Assembly: GCA_035695045.1 (NCBI GenBank)
Contig: DASSEX010000039.1
Span: 1-15,579 of the forward strand
DNA length: 15,579 bases
Reading direction: 5' to 3'
From: DASSKP01 sp035695045
Lineage (GTDB): Bacteria; Actinomycetota; Actinomycetes; JAFAQI01
The translations under genes and the position numbers were made by a program. Below are positions 5,867 to 13,853 of the stretch, piece after piece. The notes beneath the pieces were generated by a model, which did not search any database, was not told the origin of the DNA, and worked only from the letters and a program-made list of their open reading frames with translations. The first letter of the stretch is position 1. Each line of letters begins with the position of its first letter.

Positions 5867-8800
5867 GTGAGCGATCGCATCGTCCGCATCATCCTCCGCG
5901 GGGACGTCGCCGGCTTCAAGGCGAGCATGGCCGCAGCCTCGGCGTCGGTGGCCGAGACGACCGCTGCGATCACGGCGGCCGACAAGAAGGGCCGCACCTT
6001 CCGATCCGGCCTGACGAGCCTCGGCTCGACGGCCGGGAAGGTGGGCCTCGTCGCTGCCGGCGGCCTCATCGCGGTCACGAAGGCTGCTGCCGACTTCCAA
6101 GAGAAGATGGCGCTCGTCCAGACGCTGTCGCACGCCAACGCCGCTCAGATGAAGGAGCTGTCGGCGGCGGCGATGTCGGCCGGCAAGGACATCGGCTTCA
6201 CCGCCTCCCAGGTCGCCGACGGCGAAGCGGAGATGATTAAGGCCGGCGTCTCGCTCAAGGACATCATGGGCGGCGGGCTGACCGGCGCGCTCAACCTCGC
6301 GGCGGCCGGCCAGACGTCGGTGGCGGACGCGACCTCGATCGCTGCCGCCGCGCTGACGCAGTTCCAGCTCAAGGGCAAGGACATCCCCCACCTGGCCGAC
6401 CTGCTGGCGGCTGGTGCTGACAAGGCGCTCGGCTCGGTGCAGGATCTCGGGCAGGGGCTGACGCAGGTCGGCACCACGGCGCACCAGATGGGCCTCTCGG
6501 TCGAGGACACCACGGGCACCCTCGCGGAGTTCGCCCAGGCGGGCCTCATCGGCGAGCGCGGCGGCACCACGTTCAAGCAGATGCTCCTGCAGCTGTCCGC
6601 GCCGACGACGAAGGCGCGCAAGCTCATGGACCAGTACGGCGTCAGCATCTACGACGCCGCCGGCAACATGAAGTCCATGCCCGAGATCGCGGGCAACCTG
6701 CAGCAGTCGTTCTCCAAGCTCGACCCGGCGGCCCGCAACGCCGCGCTCGGGATCATCTTCGGCTCGCGGGCCATCCAGGGCGCCAACATCCTCATCAAGG
6801 ACGGCGCGGCGGGCAACGCTCGGTGGATTCGGTCGGTCAACGACCAGGGCTTCGCCGCTCAGCAGGCCGCGGGCAAGATGAACAGCCTCAACGGCGACCT
6901 GCAGAAGCTGAAGGCGTCGGTCATCAACTTCGCGATCGACACCGGCAACTCCGGCCAAGGGCCGTTGCGCGGCATCGTGCAGGGCACCACGAAGGCCATC
7001 GACGCCCTCGACAAGCTGCCCCCGTCCGCGAAGAGCGCATCGGTCGCGCTGCTCGGCATCACCGCAGTTGGCGGCGGCGGGCTGTGGTTCGCCTCCAAGA
7101 TCGTCCGCGGCGTGGCTGAGAGTCGGCTGGCGCTGCAACAACTCGGCGTCAGCGCGGGCGCTACCCGCACAGCCCTCGCCGGCATCGCCAAGGGCATCGA
7201 GTTCGCCGCGATCCTCGCGGGCATCAGTTTGCTCGACAGCAAGCTGCAGGACCTGATGCACGCGAACCTCGACAACTCCACCCTCAGCCGCAGCCTGACC
7301 AACCTGGCCGAGACCGGCCACGTCACGGGCACGCTGGCGCAGACCTTCGGCACCGACTTGTCGAAGTTCGGCAACTACGCCGTCGACGCCACGTCCGGGC
7401 TGGAGAAGTTCACCAACGCGATCGCCGGCTGGGCACCGGGCGACACGCAGTTTGCGATCGCTACCCGCAACATCAAGTCCGTTGACGAGGCCCTCGCACA
7501 GATGGTCGAGGGCGGCAACGCCAAGCAGGCGAAGGAACTCTTCAACACCCTGGCGGCTTCGGCCGAGAAGCAGGGCGTTTCGATGAAGGACTTCCGAGGC
7601 CTCTTCACGCAGTACGGCACCGCGATGTCGACTGCGAGTGCTGAGGCAAAGAAGGCGGCCGGCGCGCAGGACGGATTCGCCTCTGCGACACAGGGCGCCG
7701 GTCAGGCCGCCCAACTGACCGCCAGTCAGATCAACGACAACATCACCGCGATGCAGAAGGACCGACAGGCTGCCCTCGGCGCGTTCGACGCGCAGACGCA
7801 GTACCGGCAGGCCCTGAAGGATGCTCGCGCGCAGGCTGCGAAGAACAGCGCGGGCATCAAGGGCAGCAGCGACGCCGCCTTGGCGAACCGCGGCGCGCTG
7901 TCCAGCCTCGCCGCCGCATGGAACGGGCTCAACGCGAAGGCGCAGAACGCGCCGGGCGCCTTCCACCAGGCGAAGCAGGCGTTCGTCGACGTTGCGCAGC
8001 AGATGGGCATGACCCGCAAGGCCGCGATCGACCTCGCCAACCGCATCCTCGCCATCCCGCCGAAGCGCGAGACCGAGATCCTGCTCAACGACTCCGGCGC
8101 CGTCGCGGGGCTGAAGTCGTACACGACCATGCTGGAGAACCTCAACGGGCGGATCGCGACCACCTATCTGCGGCAGGTGACCCAGCACGTCATCGCAGGC
8201 GGCGGACACCCCACCGCGCCCGGTTCCGCTGACGGTGGCACCGTAACCGGCGCACCCCGGCAGCCCTACGGCGACAAGGTGCTGTACCACCTCGCGCCCG
8301 GTGAGGAGATCATCTCCAACCGCCACGGGCAGGCCGACAAGAACCGCGCCGCGCTGAAGGCCGCCAACCAGGGCGCCAGACTGGCCGTGGTCGGTTACGC
8401 CGACGGTGGCACGACAGGCACGAGCACCCACCTGACTGCCGCCGAGAAGAAGAAGAAAGCGCAGGAAGCCGCGGCCAAGCGCAAGGCGGCGGCTGCTGCT
8501 GCCCATCAGCGGGCGCTCAGCCTGCAGGGTTACGACAACTCCTTCGACCTCGCCGGCGGTCTGTCCATCCAGCGGGTCAACTCCGAGCTCGCATCCTTCT
8601 CCCTGTCGGTGCACCGTCTCGGCGACCGGCTCGGCAAGGACTTCGGCCACCTGTCCGCCCAGGCTCGCTCGACGGCGCGTGAGTACCTCAAGGGCGAGGC
8701 TGCGCTGAAGAAGGAGACCGCTGCTCGGGATGCGCTCGTGCAGGCCCGCGACTCTGCTGTGCAGTCGTCGCAGGGCGCGTTCACCTCTGACGTCTTCTCC

Positions 8801-9259
8801 GGCGGCCTCGGCGGCATGTCCTTCATGCTTGGCCTCGACACGAAGCGCGCCTCGGCCTTCGACGCGGCCCTGACCGCGGCGAAGGCGCACGGCCTGTCGG
8901 GCGGGCTGGCGCAAGGGCTCGCAGCCAGCGGGAACCTGCAACTCGCGCAGCAGTTCGCCCAACTCAACCCGACGCAGATCGCGGCCTATGAGAAGCAGTA
9001 CGGCCAGCGTCAGCAGGCCCTGGCGCAGCTCGGCTCGACGACGGGCTCCTTCTTCGCTCCGCAGATCGCAGCCGCCAACGCGCAGATCAAGGCCCAGCAG
9101 GCGACGCTGAAGCAGCTCAACGCCACGATGAACAAGCTCGAGCACGCCATTGAGAAGGGCATCTTCCGCCCCGTGCATGTCGACGCCCGCGGCAATGCGA
9201 ACCCCGATCAGGTCGGCCGCAAGGTCGCCAAGCATCTGCGCCACCACGGGAAGGGCTGA
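5867..9259 (+). CDS. Tail tape measure protein
   Basis: At 1130 residues this is the longest gene. It starts at GTG 5867 after AAGGCGG at 5851-5857. The order is: an N-terminal Ala-rich helical region with IVRIILRGDVAGFKASM; the TP901-type tape measure core at about residues 75-310 (FTASQVADGEAEMIKAGVS, LTQVGTTAHQMGLSVEDT, NAALGIIFGSRAIQG); hydrophobic segments at about 390-413 and 443-457; coiled-coil-prone stretches about 620-700; ADGG motifs at 788-791 and 845-848, the first followed by LAPGEEIISN; and a Lys/Ala-rich run at about 858-884. By the known rule of roughly 0.15 nm of tail per residue, the tail would be about 170 nm. It sits between the chaperone and the Dit-like gene. No lytic or peptidase domain is evident to me. 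Confidence 0.96.
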   Translation: MSDRIVRIILRGDVAGFKASMAAASASVAETTAAITAADKKGRTFRSGLTSLGSTAGKVGLVAAGGLIAVTKAAADFQEKMALVQTLSHANAAQMKELSAAAMSAGKDIGFTASQVADGEAEMIKAGVSLKDIMGGGLTGALNLAAAGQTSVADATSIAAAALTQFQLKGKDIPHLADLLAAGADKALGSVQDLGQGLTQVGTTAHQMGLSVEDTTGTLAEFAQAGLIGERGGTTFKQMLLQLSAPTTKARKLMDQYGVSIYDAAGNMKSMPEIAGNLQQSFSKLDPAARNAALGIIFGSRAIQGANILIKDGAAGNARWIRSVNDQGFAAQQAAGKMNSLNGDLQKLKASVINFAIDTGNSGQGPLRGIVQGTTKAIDALDKLPPSAKSASVALLGITAVGGGGLWFASKIVRGVAESRLALQQLGVSAGATRTALAGIAKGIEFAAILAGISLLDSKLQDLMHANLDNSTLSRSLTNLAETGHVTGTLAQTFGTDLSKFGNYAVDATSGLEKFTNAIAGWAPGDTQFAIATRNIKSVDEALAQMVEGGNAKQAKELFNTLAASAEKQGVSMKDFRGLFTQYGTAMSTASAEAKKAAGAQDGFASATQGAGQAAQLTASQINDNITAMQKDRQAALGAFDAQTQYRQALKDARAQAAKNSAGIKGSSDAALANRGALSSLAAAWNGLNAKAQNAPGAFHQAKQAFVDVAQQMGMTRKAAIDLANRILAIPPKRETEILLNDSGAVAGLKSYTTMLENLNGRIATTYLRQVTQHVIAGGGHPTAPGSADGGTVTGAPRQPYGDKVLYHLAPGEEIISNRHGQADKNRAALKAANQGARLAVVGYADGGTTGTSTHLTAAEKKKKAQEAAAKRKAAAAAAHQRALSLQGYDNSFDLAGGLSIQRVNSELASFSLSVHRLGDRLGKDFGHLSAQARSTAREYLKGEAALKKETAARDALVQARDSAVQSSQGAFTSDVFSGGLGGMSFMLGLDTKRASAFDAALTAAKAHGLSGGLAQGLAASGNLQLAQQFAQLNPTQIAAYEKQYGQRQQALAQLGSTTGSFFAPQIAAANAQIKAQQATLKQLNATMNKLEHAIEKGIFRPVHVDARGNANPDQVGRKVAKHLRHHGKG

Positions 9260-9264
9260 GCCCC

Positions 9265-10200
9265 ATGCCGATCCTCGTTGCGCCGGCTACCGCTGACGGC
9301 TTCCGCGGCTTCGCAGGCGACAAGCCCGGCAAGGTTCTCGACCAAGACCTCGTGGTCACCCTCGGCGGCATCAACCTGGGGACTGTCCACGACAGCGGCG
9401 TGCGCATGTACGTGACCAACGTCGTCGGCTGGTGGAACGGCTCGGGCTCGACCGGCGAGGTGACCCAGCGCGTCGCAGCCGACGGTGGCTGGTCGAACCG
9501 GCCCTATCGCGCTGCGCGGCACATCGAGCTCGACGTCGACCTGTGGGGCCTCGACTTCGACCACGTCACCCCCGTCCTCGAGGAAGTCGTCGCCGCGATC
9601 CCGTTGCGTGGCGACGTGCTGCAGGTCAGCAAGGCTAGCGAGGCGCTGCAGGCGACGGTGCAGCAGGACGGCGATGTCCTCGTCGACCGCTCGACGACCC
9701 ACGCCACGCTGACGATAGCCCTCGTCGCCCCTGACCCGCGTCGTTACGACGTCTCCACGGTCACCGCGACCACGGGCCTGCCGACGACGGCGGGCGGCAT
9801 GTCGCTGCCACTCTCGCTGCCCCTTTCGATCGGGGCGAGCATCAACTCCGGGCGGATCATCACAGACACGTTCGGCAACACCGACACCCCGCCCGTCTTC
9901 ACCGTCAATGGCCCTTGTCCGCCGTTCCAGATCGCGCACAGCATGGCCGACGACCCGTCGGTGCCGCGGTCGGTGCTCCGGTTCGCTGAGGCGGTCCCCG
10001 ATGGCCGGTCGCTGACCATCGACACCGCCCGCCGGCTCGCCCTGATGGACGGAACCGCCACCCGCACGGTGACGGGCACCTGGTTCTCCTACCTGCCCGG
10101 GAAGAACGGCCAGCCGGGCCTCAATCAGATCGACTTCACCGCCGACTCATACGACCCCGGCGCGCAGCTGGTCGGCGTGCACCGCGATGCTTGGAAGTAG
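9265..10200 (+). CDS. Distal tail protein (Dit-like minor tail protein)
   Basis: A 311-residue protein with an ATG start five bases after the tape measure stop. The N-terminal half has a LGGINLGTVHDSGVRMYVTN segment, then GEVTQRVAADGGWSNRPYRAARHIELDVDLWG, which I split at the proline when comparing; this matches the belt domain of actinophage Dit-type proteins. A region with LVAPDPRRYDVSTVTATT follows, then a galectin-like C-terminal half (PPVFTVNGPCPPFQIAH, RSLTIDTARRLALMDG, GLNQIDFTADSYDPGAQL). First gene after the tape measure is the expected place for the hub that joins tube and tip. Secondary structure and order support the role; no enzyme motif is seen. Confidence 0.8.
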   Translation: MPILVAPATADGFRGFAGDKPGKVLDQDLVVTLGGINLGTVHDSGVRMYVTNVVGWWNGSGSTGEVTQRVAADGGWSNRPYRAARHIELDVDLWGLDFDHVTPVLEEVVAAIPLRGDVLQVSKASEALQATVQQDGDVLVDRSTTHATLTIALVAPDPRRYDVSTVTATTGLPTTAGGMSLPLSLPLSIGASINSGRIITDTFGNTDTPPVFTVNGPCPPFQIAHSMADDPSVPRSVLRFAEAVPDGRSLTIDTARRLALMDGTATRTVTGTWFSYLPGKNGQPGLNQIDFTADSYDPGAQLVGVHRDAWK

Positions 10201-10206
10201 GCCCGC

Positions 10207-11199
10207 ATGAGTGTGACCCTGGTCGACGTCGACGCCACTTGGGTGAACCCGAGCAGCGTCTCCTACAACGCCAGCGAGCTGCGCCTCGCAGACGCCTCGT
10301 TGTTCGCGCAGGCGGGCATCGTCCGCAACGGCTCCAACGCGCTCGGCGTCTCCGTTGACGGCTCCGACGTGGTCACGGTGCAGCCCGGCTCGTGGGTGAT
10401 CCCAGGGAACGCGGTCGCCGGTTCGGGTATCTGGCGCGGTGGCATCGCCTCGTCGGTGACCGGCAGCCTCGAGGCGCGCGATGCCACCTATGGGCGCATC
10501 GACCTCGTGGTGGCCCGCCAGCTCGACACCGACGTTGTCGCTTCGCACGCCGCCTACACCGGCCGCGTGGAGATCATCAAGGGCACCCCGTCGGCAACCC
10601 CGGGCGTCCCTGCGCTACCCAGCATGGCCGTCGAGCTCGGCCGCATCACCGTGCCTGCTGCCGGCGGGGCGGCTGCGTCGATGGACTCCTCGCACCGCAC
10701 CTACGCGACCGGGGTGGGTGCGGAGATCGTCGTCCCCTCGGCGTCGGTGCTGCCCACGACGGGCATCCCGACCGGCCAGCGCGCCTACGCCCTCGACACC
10801 GGCATGGAGTACCGCTGGGACGGCTCGATGTGGGACGACGGCACCTACAAGGTCTACACGCCGACGCTGACAAACATCACCAAGGGCGGCGCTACGGTGA
10901 CCGGCCGGTGGCGGCAGCGCGGGAAGACCGTCGACGTCACCATCACCTTTACCGCCGGGTCGACCACGTCCGCCTCCGGCACGATGCAGTTCTCCCTGCC
11001 CGTGGCAGCACGCAGCGACGCGGTCGCCAACGGTGTCGCGGTCAGCCAGCAGTCACCGTTCCTCGCCGGCGTCGCGTTCCTCGGCTCCACCACCGTCGTG
11101 CAGGTGCAGGGCACCACGTCGGCCGGCTCGTGGAACGGCTCCCAACTGCCCCCGTCCGGGAAGGTCCTCGTGATCTCGTTCCGCTACGAGGCGGCGTGA
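10207..11199 (+). CDS. Minor tail / tail-tip protein with fibre-like C-terminus
   Basis: A 330-residue protein starting at ATG 10207. The N-terminal part (VTLVDVDATWVNPSSVSYN, then VTVQPGSWVIPGNAV, and later EARDATYGRIDLVVARQLDT) resembles the attachment module repeatedly found in actinophage tip proteins. A middle section with GQRAYALDTGMEYRWDG, a pattern common where fibre domains display a label-like turn, leads into a beta-rich C-terminal domain (YTPTLTNITKGGATVTGRW, RGKTVDVTITFTAGSTTSA, MQFSLPVAARSDAVANGV, GKVLVISFRYEAA). Such C-terminal domains are common in receptor-binding fibres. A role in host recognition is plausible but unproven. Its TGA is overlapped by the next GTG start. Confidence 0.75.
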   Translation: MSVTLVDVDATWVNPSSVSYNASELRLADASLFAQAGIVRNGSNALGVSVDGSDVVTVQPGSWVIPGNAVAGSGIWRGGIASSVTGSLEARDATYGRIDLVVARQLDTDVVASHAAYTGRVEIIKGTPSATPGVPALPSMAVELGRITVPAAGGAAASMDSSHRTYATGVGAEIVVPSASVLPTTGIPTGQRAYALDTGMEYRWDGSMWDDGTYKVYTPTLTNITKGGATVTGRWRQRGKTVDVTITFTAGSTTSASGTMQFSLPVAARSDAVANGVAVSQQSPFLAGVAFLGSTTVVQVQGTTSAGSWNGSQLPPSGKVLVISFRYEAA

Positions 11200-12350
11200 C
11201 CGAGACGCCGATCGTCACCTGGCACGCGTTCGACCTGAAGAGCGGGCGGCGCGGGCCGCAGATGACGACGCAGCAGATGGGCGCCTTCGGGCGCATCATC
11301 GGCGACGTGACCGACTGCAACCTGCAGATCCGCTGCTACGACTCCGAGCGCGACAGCGGTGACGGCCTGCCCACAATCGACTACGCCACGCCCGGATGGG
11401 ACGCGGGCACCGCACCCGGCCGGGCGCTGCTGGTGGCGCTCGACGAGGACGAGATCCCGCTGTGGGGCGGCCTCGTCCTCACGCGCCCCTCGGATGGCAC
11501 CGAATGGGTCGAGGTCGACCTCGTGACGCTCGAGCACTACTTCGGCCGTCGTTACGTCGGCTACCTCGACTTCTTCGGCGACAGCGGCGAGGGTGTCGAC
11601 CAGGCGAGCATCGCCCAGCAACTCATCGAGCCGACCCTTCCCGACGGCCTGCCGTTCACCTTCGACGCTCCGCTATCGGGCACCCTGCGCCAGATGTCCT
11701 ACTCCGACGACGAGGACAAGACCGTCCTCGCGGCCCTGCAGGAGCTGATGGCGCTAGAGGGCGGCCCGGAGTTCACCGTCGACCTCGAATGGACCGACGA
11801 CACCCACACCGCGCTCTCCTACGTCGTCCGGGTCCGCAACCGTCTCGGCGTCGCGCCGACGGTGCCCGTCCAGTTCACCATGCCGGGCTGCGTCACCGCG
11901 TTCACCTTCACCGAGGACTACTCCGAGGAGAACGGCGCCAACGACGTGCTCGCCACGTCTTCGGGGCAGGGCGAGGGTCGACCCACGTCGGCCCACCATG
12001 TCGCCTCTGACGCGATCGCGGGCGGCTGGCCGAAGTACGAGCTGCGGTTCCAGCCGGCCGCCTCCGTGCTCGACGACGGGCTCCTCGACGCCGCCGCCGA
12101 GGAGGAGCTGGCCCTGACGACCTACGGCCTGCAGGAGTTCACCCTGACCTCGACGCTTGCGGACGCGCCGCGCGTAGCCGTCGACTGGCGGCTCGGCGAC
12201 GACATCACCGTGCAGGTTACCTCCGCGCGCTTCCCGGCCTACATCGGCCCCGATGGTGACCTCGTGGCCGGCTTCGTCGGCCGCGGGCGGGTGGTCGGTT
12301 GGGACGCCGACTTCGACGCCGGCACGATCGCCCCGAAGGTGAGGGTCTGA
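11196..12350 (+). CDS. Tail hub/baseplate-like minor tail protein (ReqiPepy6 gp37-like)
   Basis: A 384-residue protein starting at GTG 11196 in a GTGA overlap with the previous stop. Features are QMTTQQMGAFGRIIGDVTD near the start, DEDEIPLWGGLVLTRPSDG (about residues 82-100), VEVDLVTLEHYFGRRYVGY, KTVLAALQELMALEGGPEF, and LSYVVRVRNRLG with a later TFTEDYSEENGANDVLATSSG. The WGGLVL..., YFxxRYV and ENGANDVL elements match the siphovirus ReqiPepy6 gp37-like family, thought to be equivalent to the gp27-like tail hub (Tal) of other phages. The open frame extends far upstream without a start or a protein-like sequence; that part is a shadow of the previous gene. There is no attached endopeptidase domain. 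Confidence 0.8.
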   Translation: MTETPIVTWHAFDLKSGRRGPQMTTQQMGAFGRIIGDVTDCNLQIRCYDSERDSGDGLPTIDYATPGWDAGTAPGRALLVALDEDEIPLWGGLVLTRPSDGTEWVEVDLVTLEHYFGRRYVGYLDFFGDSGEGVDQASIAQQLIEPTLPDGLPFTFDAPLSGTLRQMSYSDDEDKTVLAALQELMALEGGPEFTVDLEWTDDTHTALSYVVRVRNRLGVAPTVPVQFTMPGCVTAFTFTEDYSEENGANDVLATSSGQGEGRPTSAHHVASDAIAGGWPKYELRFQPAASVLDDGLLDAAAEEELALTTYGLQEFTLTSTLADAPRVAVDWRLGDDITVQVTSARFPAYIGPDGDLVAGFVGRGRVVGWDADFDAGTIAPKVRV

Positions 12351-13123
12351 TGCCTCGACGCAAGTTCCGCGGTGCCGACGACGACCTTGGGTGGATCAAC
12401 CGCGAGATCACCGACCTGAAGCGGCAGATCCGCGAGCTGCGATCGGCCAAGACGCTCCAGGCGGCTGAGATCGGCAAGGGCGGCCTGACCGTGAAGGGCA
12501 CGGGCGGCATCAAGATGGTCGCCCCAGACGGCACCGTCATCTTCGAGGTCTTCTGCAACTCCGACAACCCCGACCCGGCGGGCAACGCGCAGCCGTCCTT
12601 CCGCATCTTCCGCAACGACGGCACCCTGGCGCTGTCGCTCGAGGACCCGCTGCCCGGACAGAACGGCTACCACCAGATCCTGCGCGTGTGGGACCGCGCC
12701 GGGCACGAGATCTTCGCCGAGGACGCCACTGCGGGTGAGGGCATCGCGAACCCGTGGCTGCCGTTCCCGCTGTACCTGGCGCGCTACACCGACTGGCCGA
12801 AGACGACCTCGGGCACCTTCGAGGACATTTGGACGGGACAGATCGCGGCGAAGAACCCGACGCTGACCCTCGGCGCGAAGTACACCTCCGACGACTCGGC
12901 CACCTCCGGCGAGGTCCGCTTCCAGATCAACGGCACCACGGTGGGCACGACTCAGTCGGTCGGCTTCGGCATCGGGACCACCTACCTGGCTTCCTACCAG
13001 GCGCTGCCGTCCGGCGTGCACGTCAACGACTTCGTGACGGTGACGCTGCAGGCTCACCGCACGGCCGGGACGGGCAACATCTGCTGCACGCCGTTCGCGA
13101 CGACGGGCAGCCAGTCAGGCTAG
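12350..13123 (+). CDS. Minor tail protein / tail fibre
   Basis: A 257-residue protein with an ATG start overlapping the previous stop as TGATG. Residues about 10-40 form a short charged helix (DLGWINREITDLKRQIREL) likely to be a trimeric coiled coil. This is followed by EIGKGGLTVKGTGGIKMVAPDG, which reads like the beta-roll spine seen after the coiled coil in actinophage tail proteins. The middle has WDRAGHEIFAEDA and PFPLYLARYTDWPKT; the C-terminal part is Gly/Thr-rich and strand-rich, ending GTGNICCTPFATTGSQSG. This layout of short coiled coil, spine and globular C-terminus is that of a tail fibre. It ends at a CTAG shared with the reverse-strand gene that meets it. Confidence 0.75.
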   Translation: MPRRKFRGADDDLGWINREITDLKRQIRELRSAKTLQAAEIGKGGLTVKGTGGIKMVAPDGTVIFEVFCNSDNPDPAGNAQPSFRIFRNDGTLALSLEDPLPGQNGYHQILRVWDRAGHEIFAEDATAGEGIANPWLPFPLYLARYTDWPKTTSGTFEDIWTGQIAAKNPTLTLGAKYTSDDSATSGEVRFQINGTTVGTTQSVGFGIGTTYLASYQALPSGVHVNDFVTVTLQAHRTAGTGNICCTPFATTGSQSG

Positions 13124-13593
13124 TTGCTCGGCTGGGGGACGACCGGCGCCGGAGGCGGCGTGGTGCCGTCCTGATTGTGCGGACCCTGCGGCGTGGGGTC
13201 CGGCGCGAGGGTCGGGGGCGTCTGCGGAGCGGGCGCGGGGGTCGAGCTGCTGGTCACCGGGGCCTCCGTGGTCGGTGTCGTGGTCGACGGCGCGGTGCTC
13301 GTCGTCGGGCTCGTGGTCGTAGTCGTCGTGCTGCTGTCCACGGTAGAGGCGCTGCTGACCACGGTGGCCGTGCTCGCGCTGGTGTCGGGCTTCGGCTGCG
13401 GCTTCGCCTTCAGCGTGGTGCCCTGCTCGACCGGCTGCGGCACGACGTCGACGCTCTGGGCTGCGGGCTGCGGCTGGACGGGCGCCGGGTGACTGCCGGC
13501 CTGCTGACCGATCGCGACACCGGCGACGATTCCGCCGCCGACCAGACCGGCCGCGGTGATGGTGCTGGCGATCTTGGCTGCTACCGACTTCAT
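13120..13593 (-). CDS. Signal-anchored Thr/Ser/Pro-rich envelope protein (candidate moron)
   Basis: A 157-residue reverse-strand protein. I chose ATG 13593, preceded closely by a GGGGGAG; a GTG at 13635 would add 14 basic residues and has a weaker site, though it forms a GTGA overlap with a possible upstream frame. The N-terminus has Lys2 and Lys7, then a hydrophobic segment at about 8-29 (IASTITAAGLVGGGIVAGVA), consistent with a signal anchor or export signal. The rest is disordered and rich in Pro, Thr, Ser and Ala (a run of six Thr, then PTTSTAPSTTTPTTEAP), typical of actinobacterial surface proteins. No enzymatic domain and no sorting signal are seen. It meets the tail fibre gene end to end, with both stops in one CTAG. 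Function unknown; a surface role in a lysogen is inferred. Confidence 0.75.
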   Translation of the reverse strand: MKSVAAKIASTITAAGLVGGGIVAGVAIGQQAGSHPAPVQPQPAAQSVDVVPQPVEQGTTLKAKPQPKPDTSASTATVVSSASTVDSSTTTTTTSPTTSTAPSTTTPTTEAPVTSSSTPAPAPQTPPTLAPDPTPQGPHNQDGTTPPPAPVVPQPSN

Positions 13594-13631
13594 GGCTCCC
13601 CCACATCGTTTGTGCTTGACAACTGTACGCC

Positions 13632-13853
13632 TCACACCTGCTCAAGAGGCGGAAACCACGGATCTGATACATCGTCGTCCGCACCCGTCGAACCAAGGGG
13701 GGCGGGCCGCCGCCCGGGAGCGGACGACGACCCTGGCGCCGCTGAGCCCGACTCCACCGGGCCGGCGACGTTGCCGACAAGGATGCGGCACTCGGGAGCC
13801 TGATACGTCACCGGGGGCCGCTTGATCGCGGACGGGAGCGCGCGGTGCATCAT
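13632..13853 (-). CDS. Doubtful small reverse-strand ORF
   Basis: A 73-residue frame on the reverse strand with no recognised family. It reads MMHRALPSAIKRPP, then VTYQAPECRILVGNVAG, and ends in a Ser/Gly/Pro-rich half. In favour: its TGA overlaps a possible GTG start (13635) of the next reverse gene in the GTGA style seen elsewhere here, and third positions in the first half are G/C-rich. Against: there is no clear ribosome binding site for ATG 13853, its first codons overlap the start of the forward gene at 13845, and a shorter form from the GTG before TYQAPE is possible. If it is not a gene, 13594-13844 is simply a 250-base divergent spacer. Confidence 0.3.
   Translation of the reverse strand: MMHRALPSAIKRPPVTYQAPECRILVGNVAGPVESGSAAPGSSSAPGRRPAPLGSTGADDDVSDPWFPPLEQV

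Noticed and set aside
5834..9247. A very long reverse-strand open frame (nearly 1200 codons) antisense to the tape measure gene
   Set aside because: The part beyond 5833 is Arg/Gly/Leu/Val-rich without domain structure and mirrors the third-position G/C bias of the tape measure gene; only its last 60 codons look like a real protein.
10392..11195. Upstream extension of the tail hub frame
   Set aside because: The 804 bases before GTG 11196 are open but translate to an Arg/His/Pro-rich string overlapping the previous gene; the GTGA junction and the protein-like sequence begin at 11196.
13610..13622. Small inverted repeat TTGT-N5-ACAA as an operator, with a TTGACA at 13616-13621
   Set aside because: Only four bases per arm, and no -10 element lies at a proper distance from the TTGACA on the forward strand; chance is the simpler reading.
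13556..13825. Forward 89-codon frame in the divergent region
   Set aside because: Arg/Thr/Pro-rich, no ribosome binding site, and it overlaps the signal region of the reverse gene that has a credible protein sequence.
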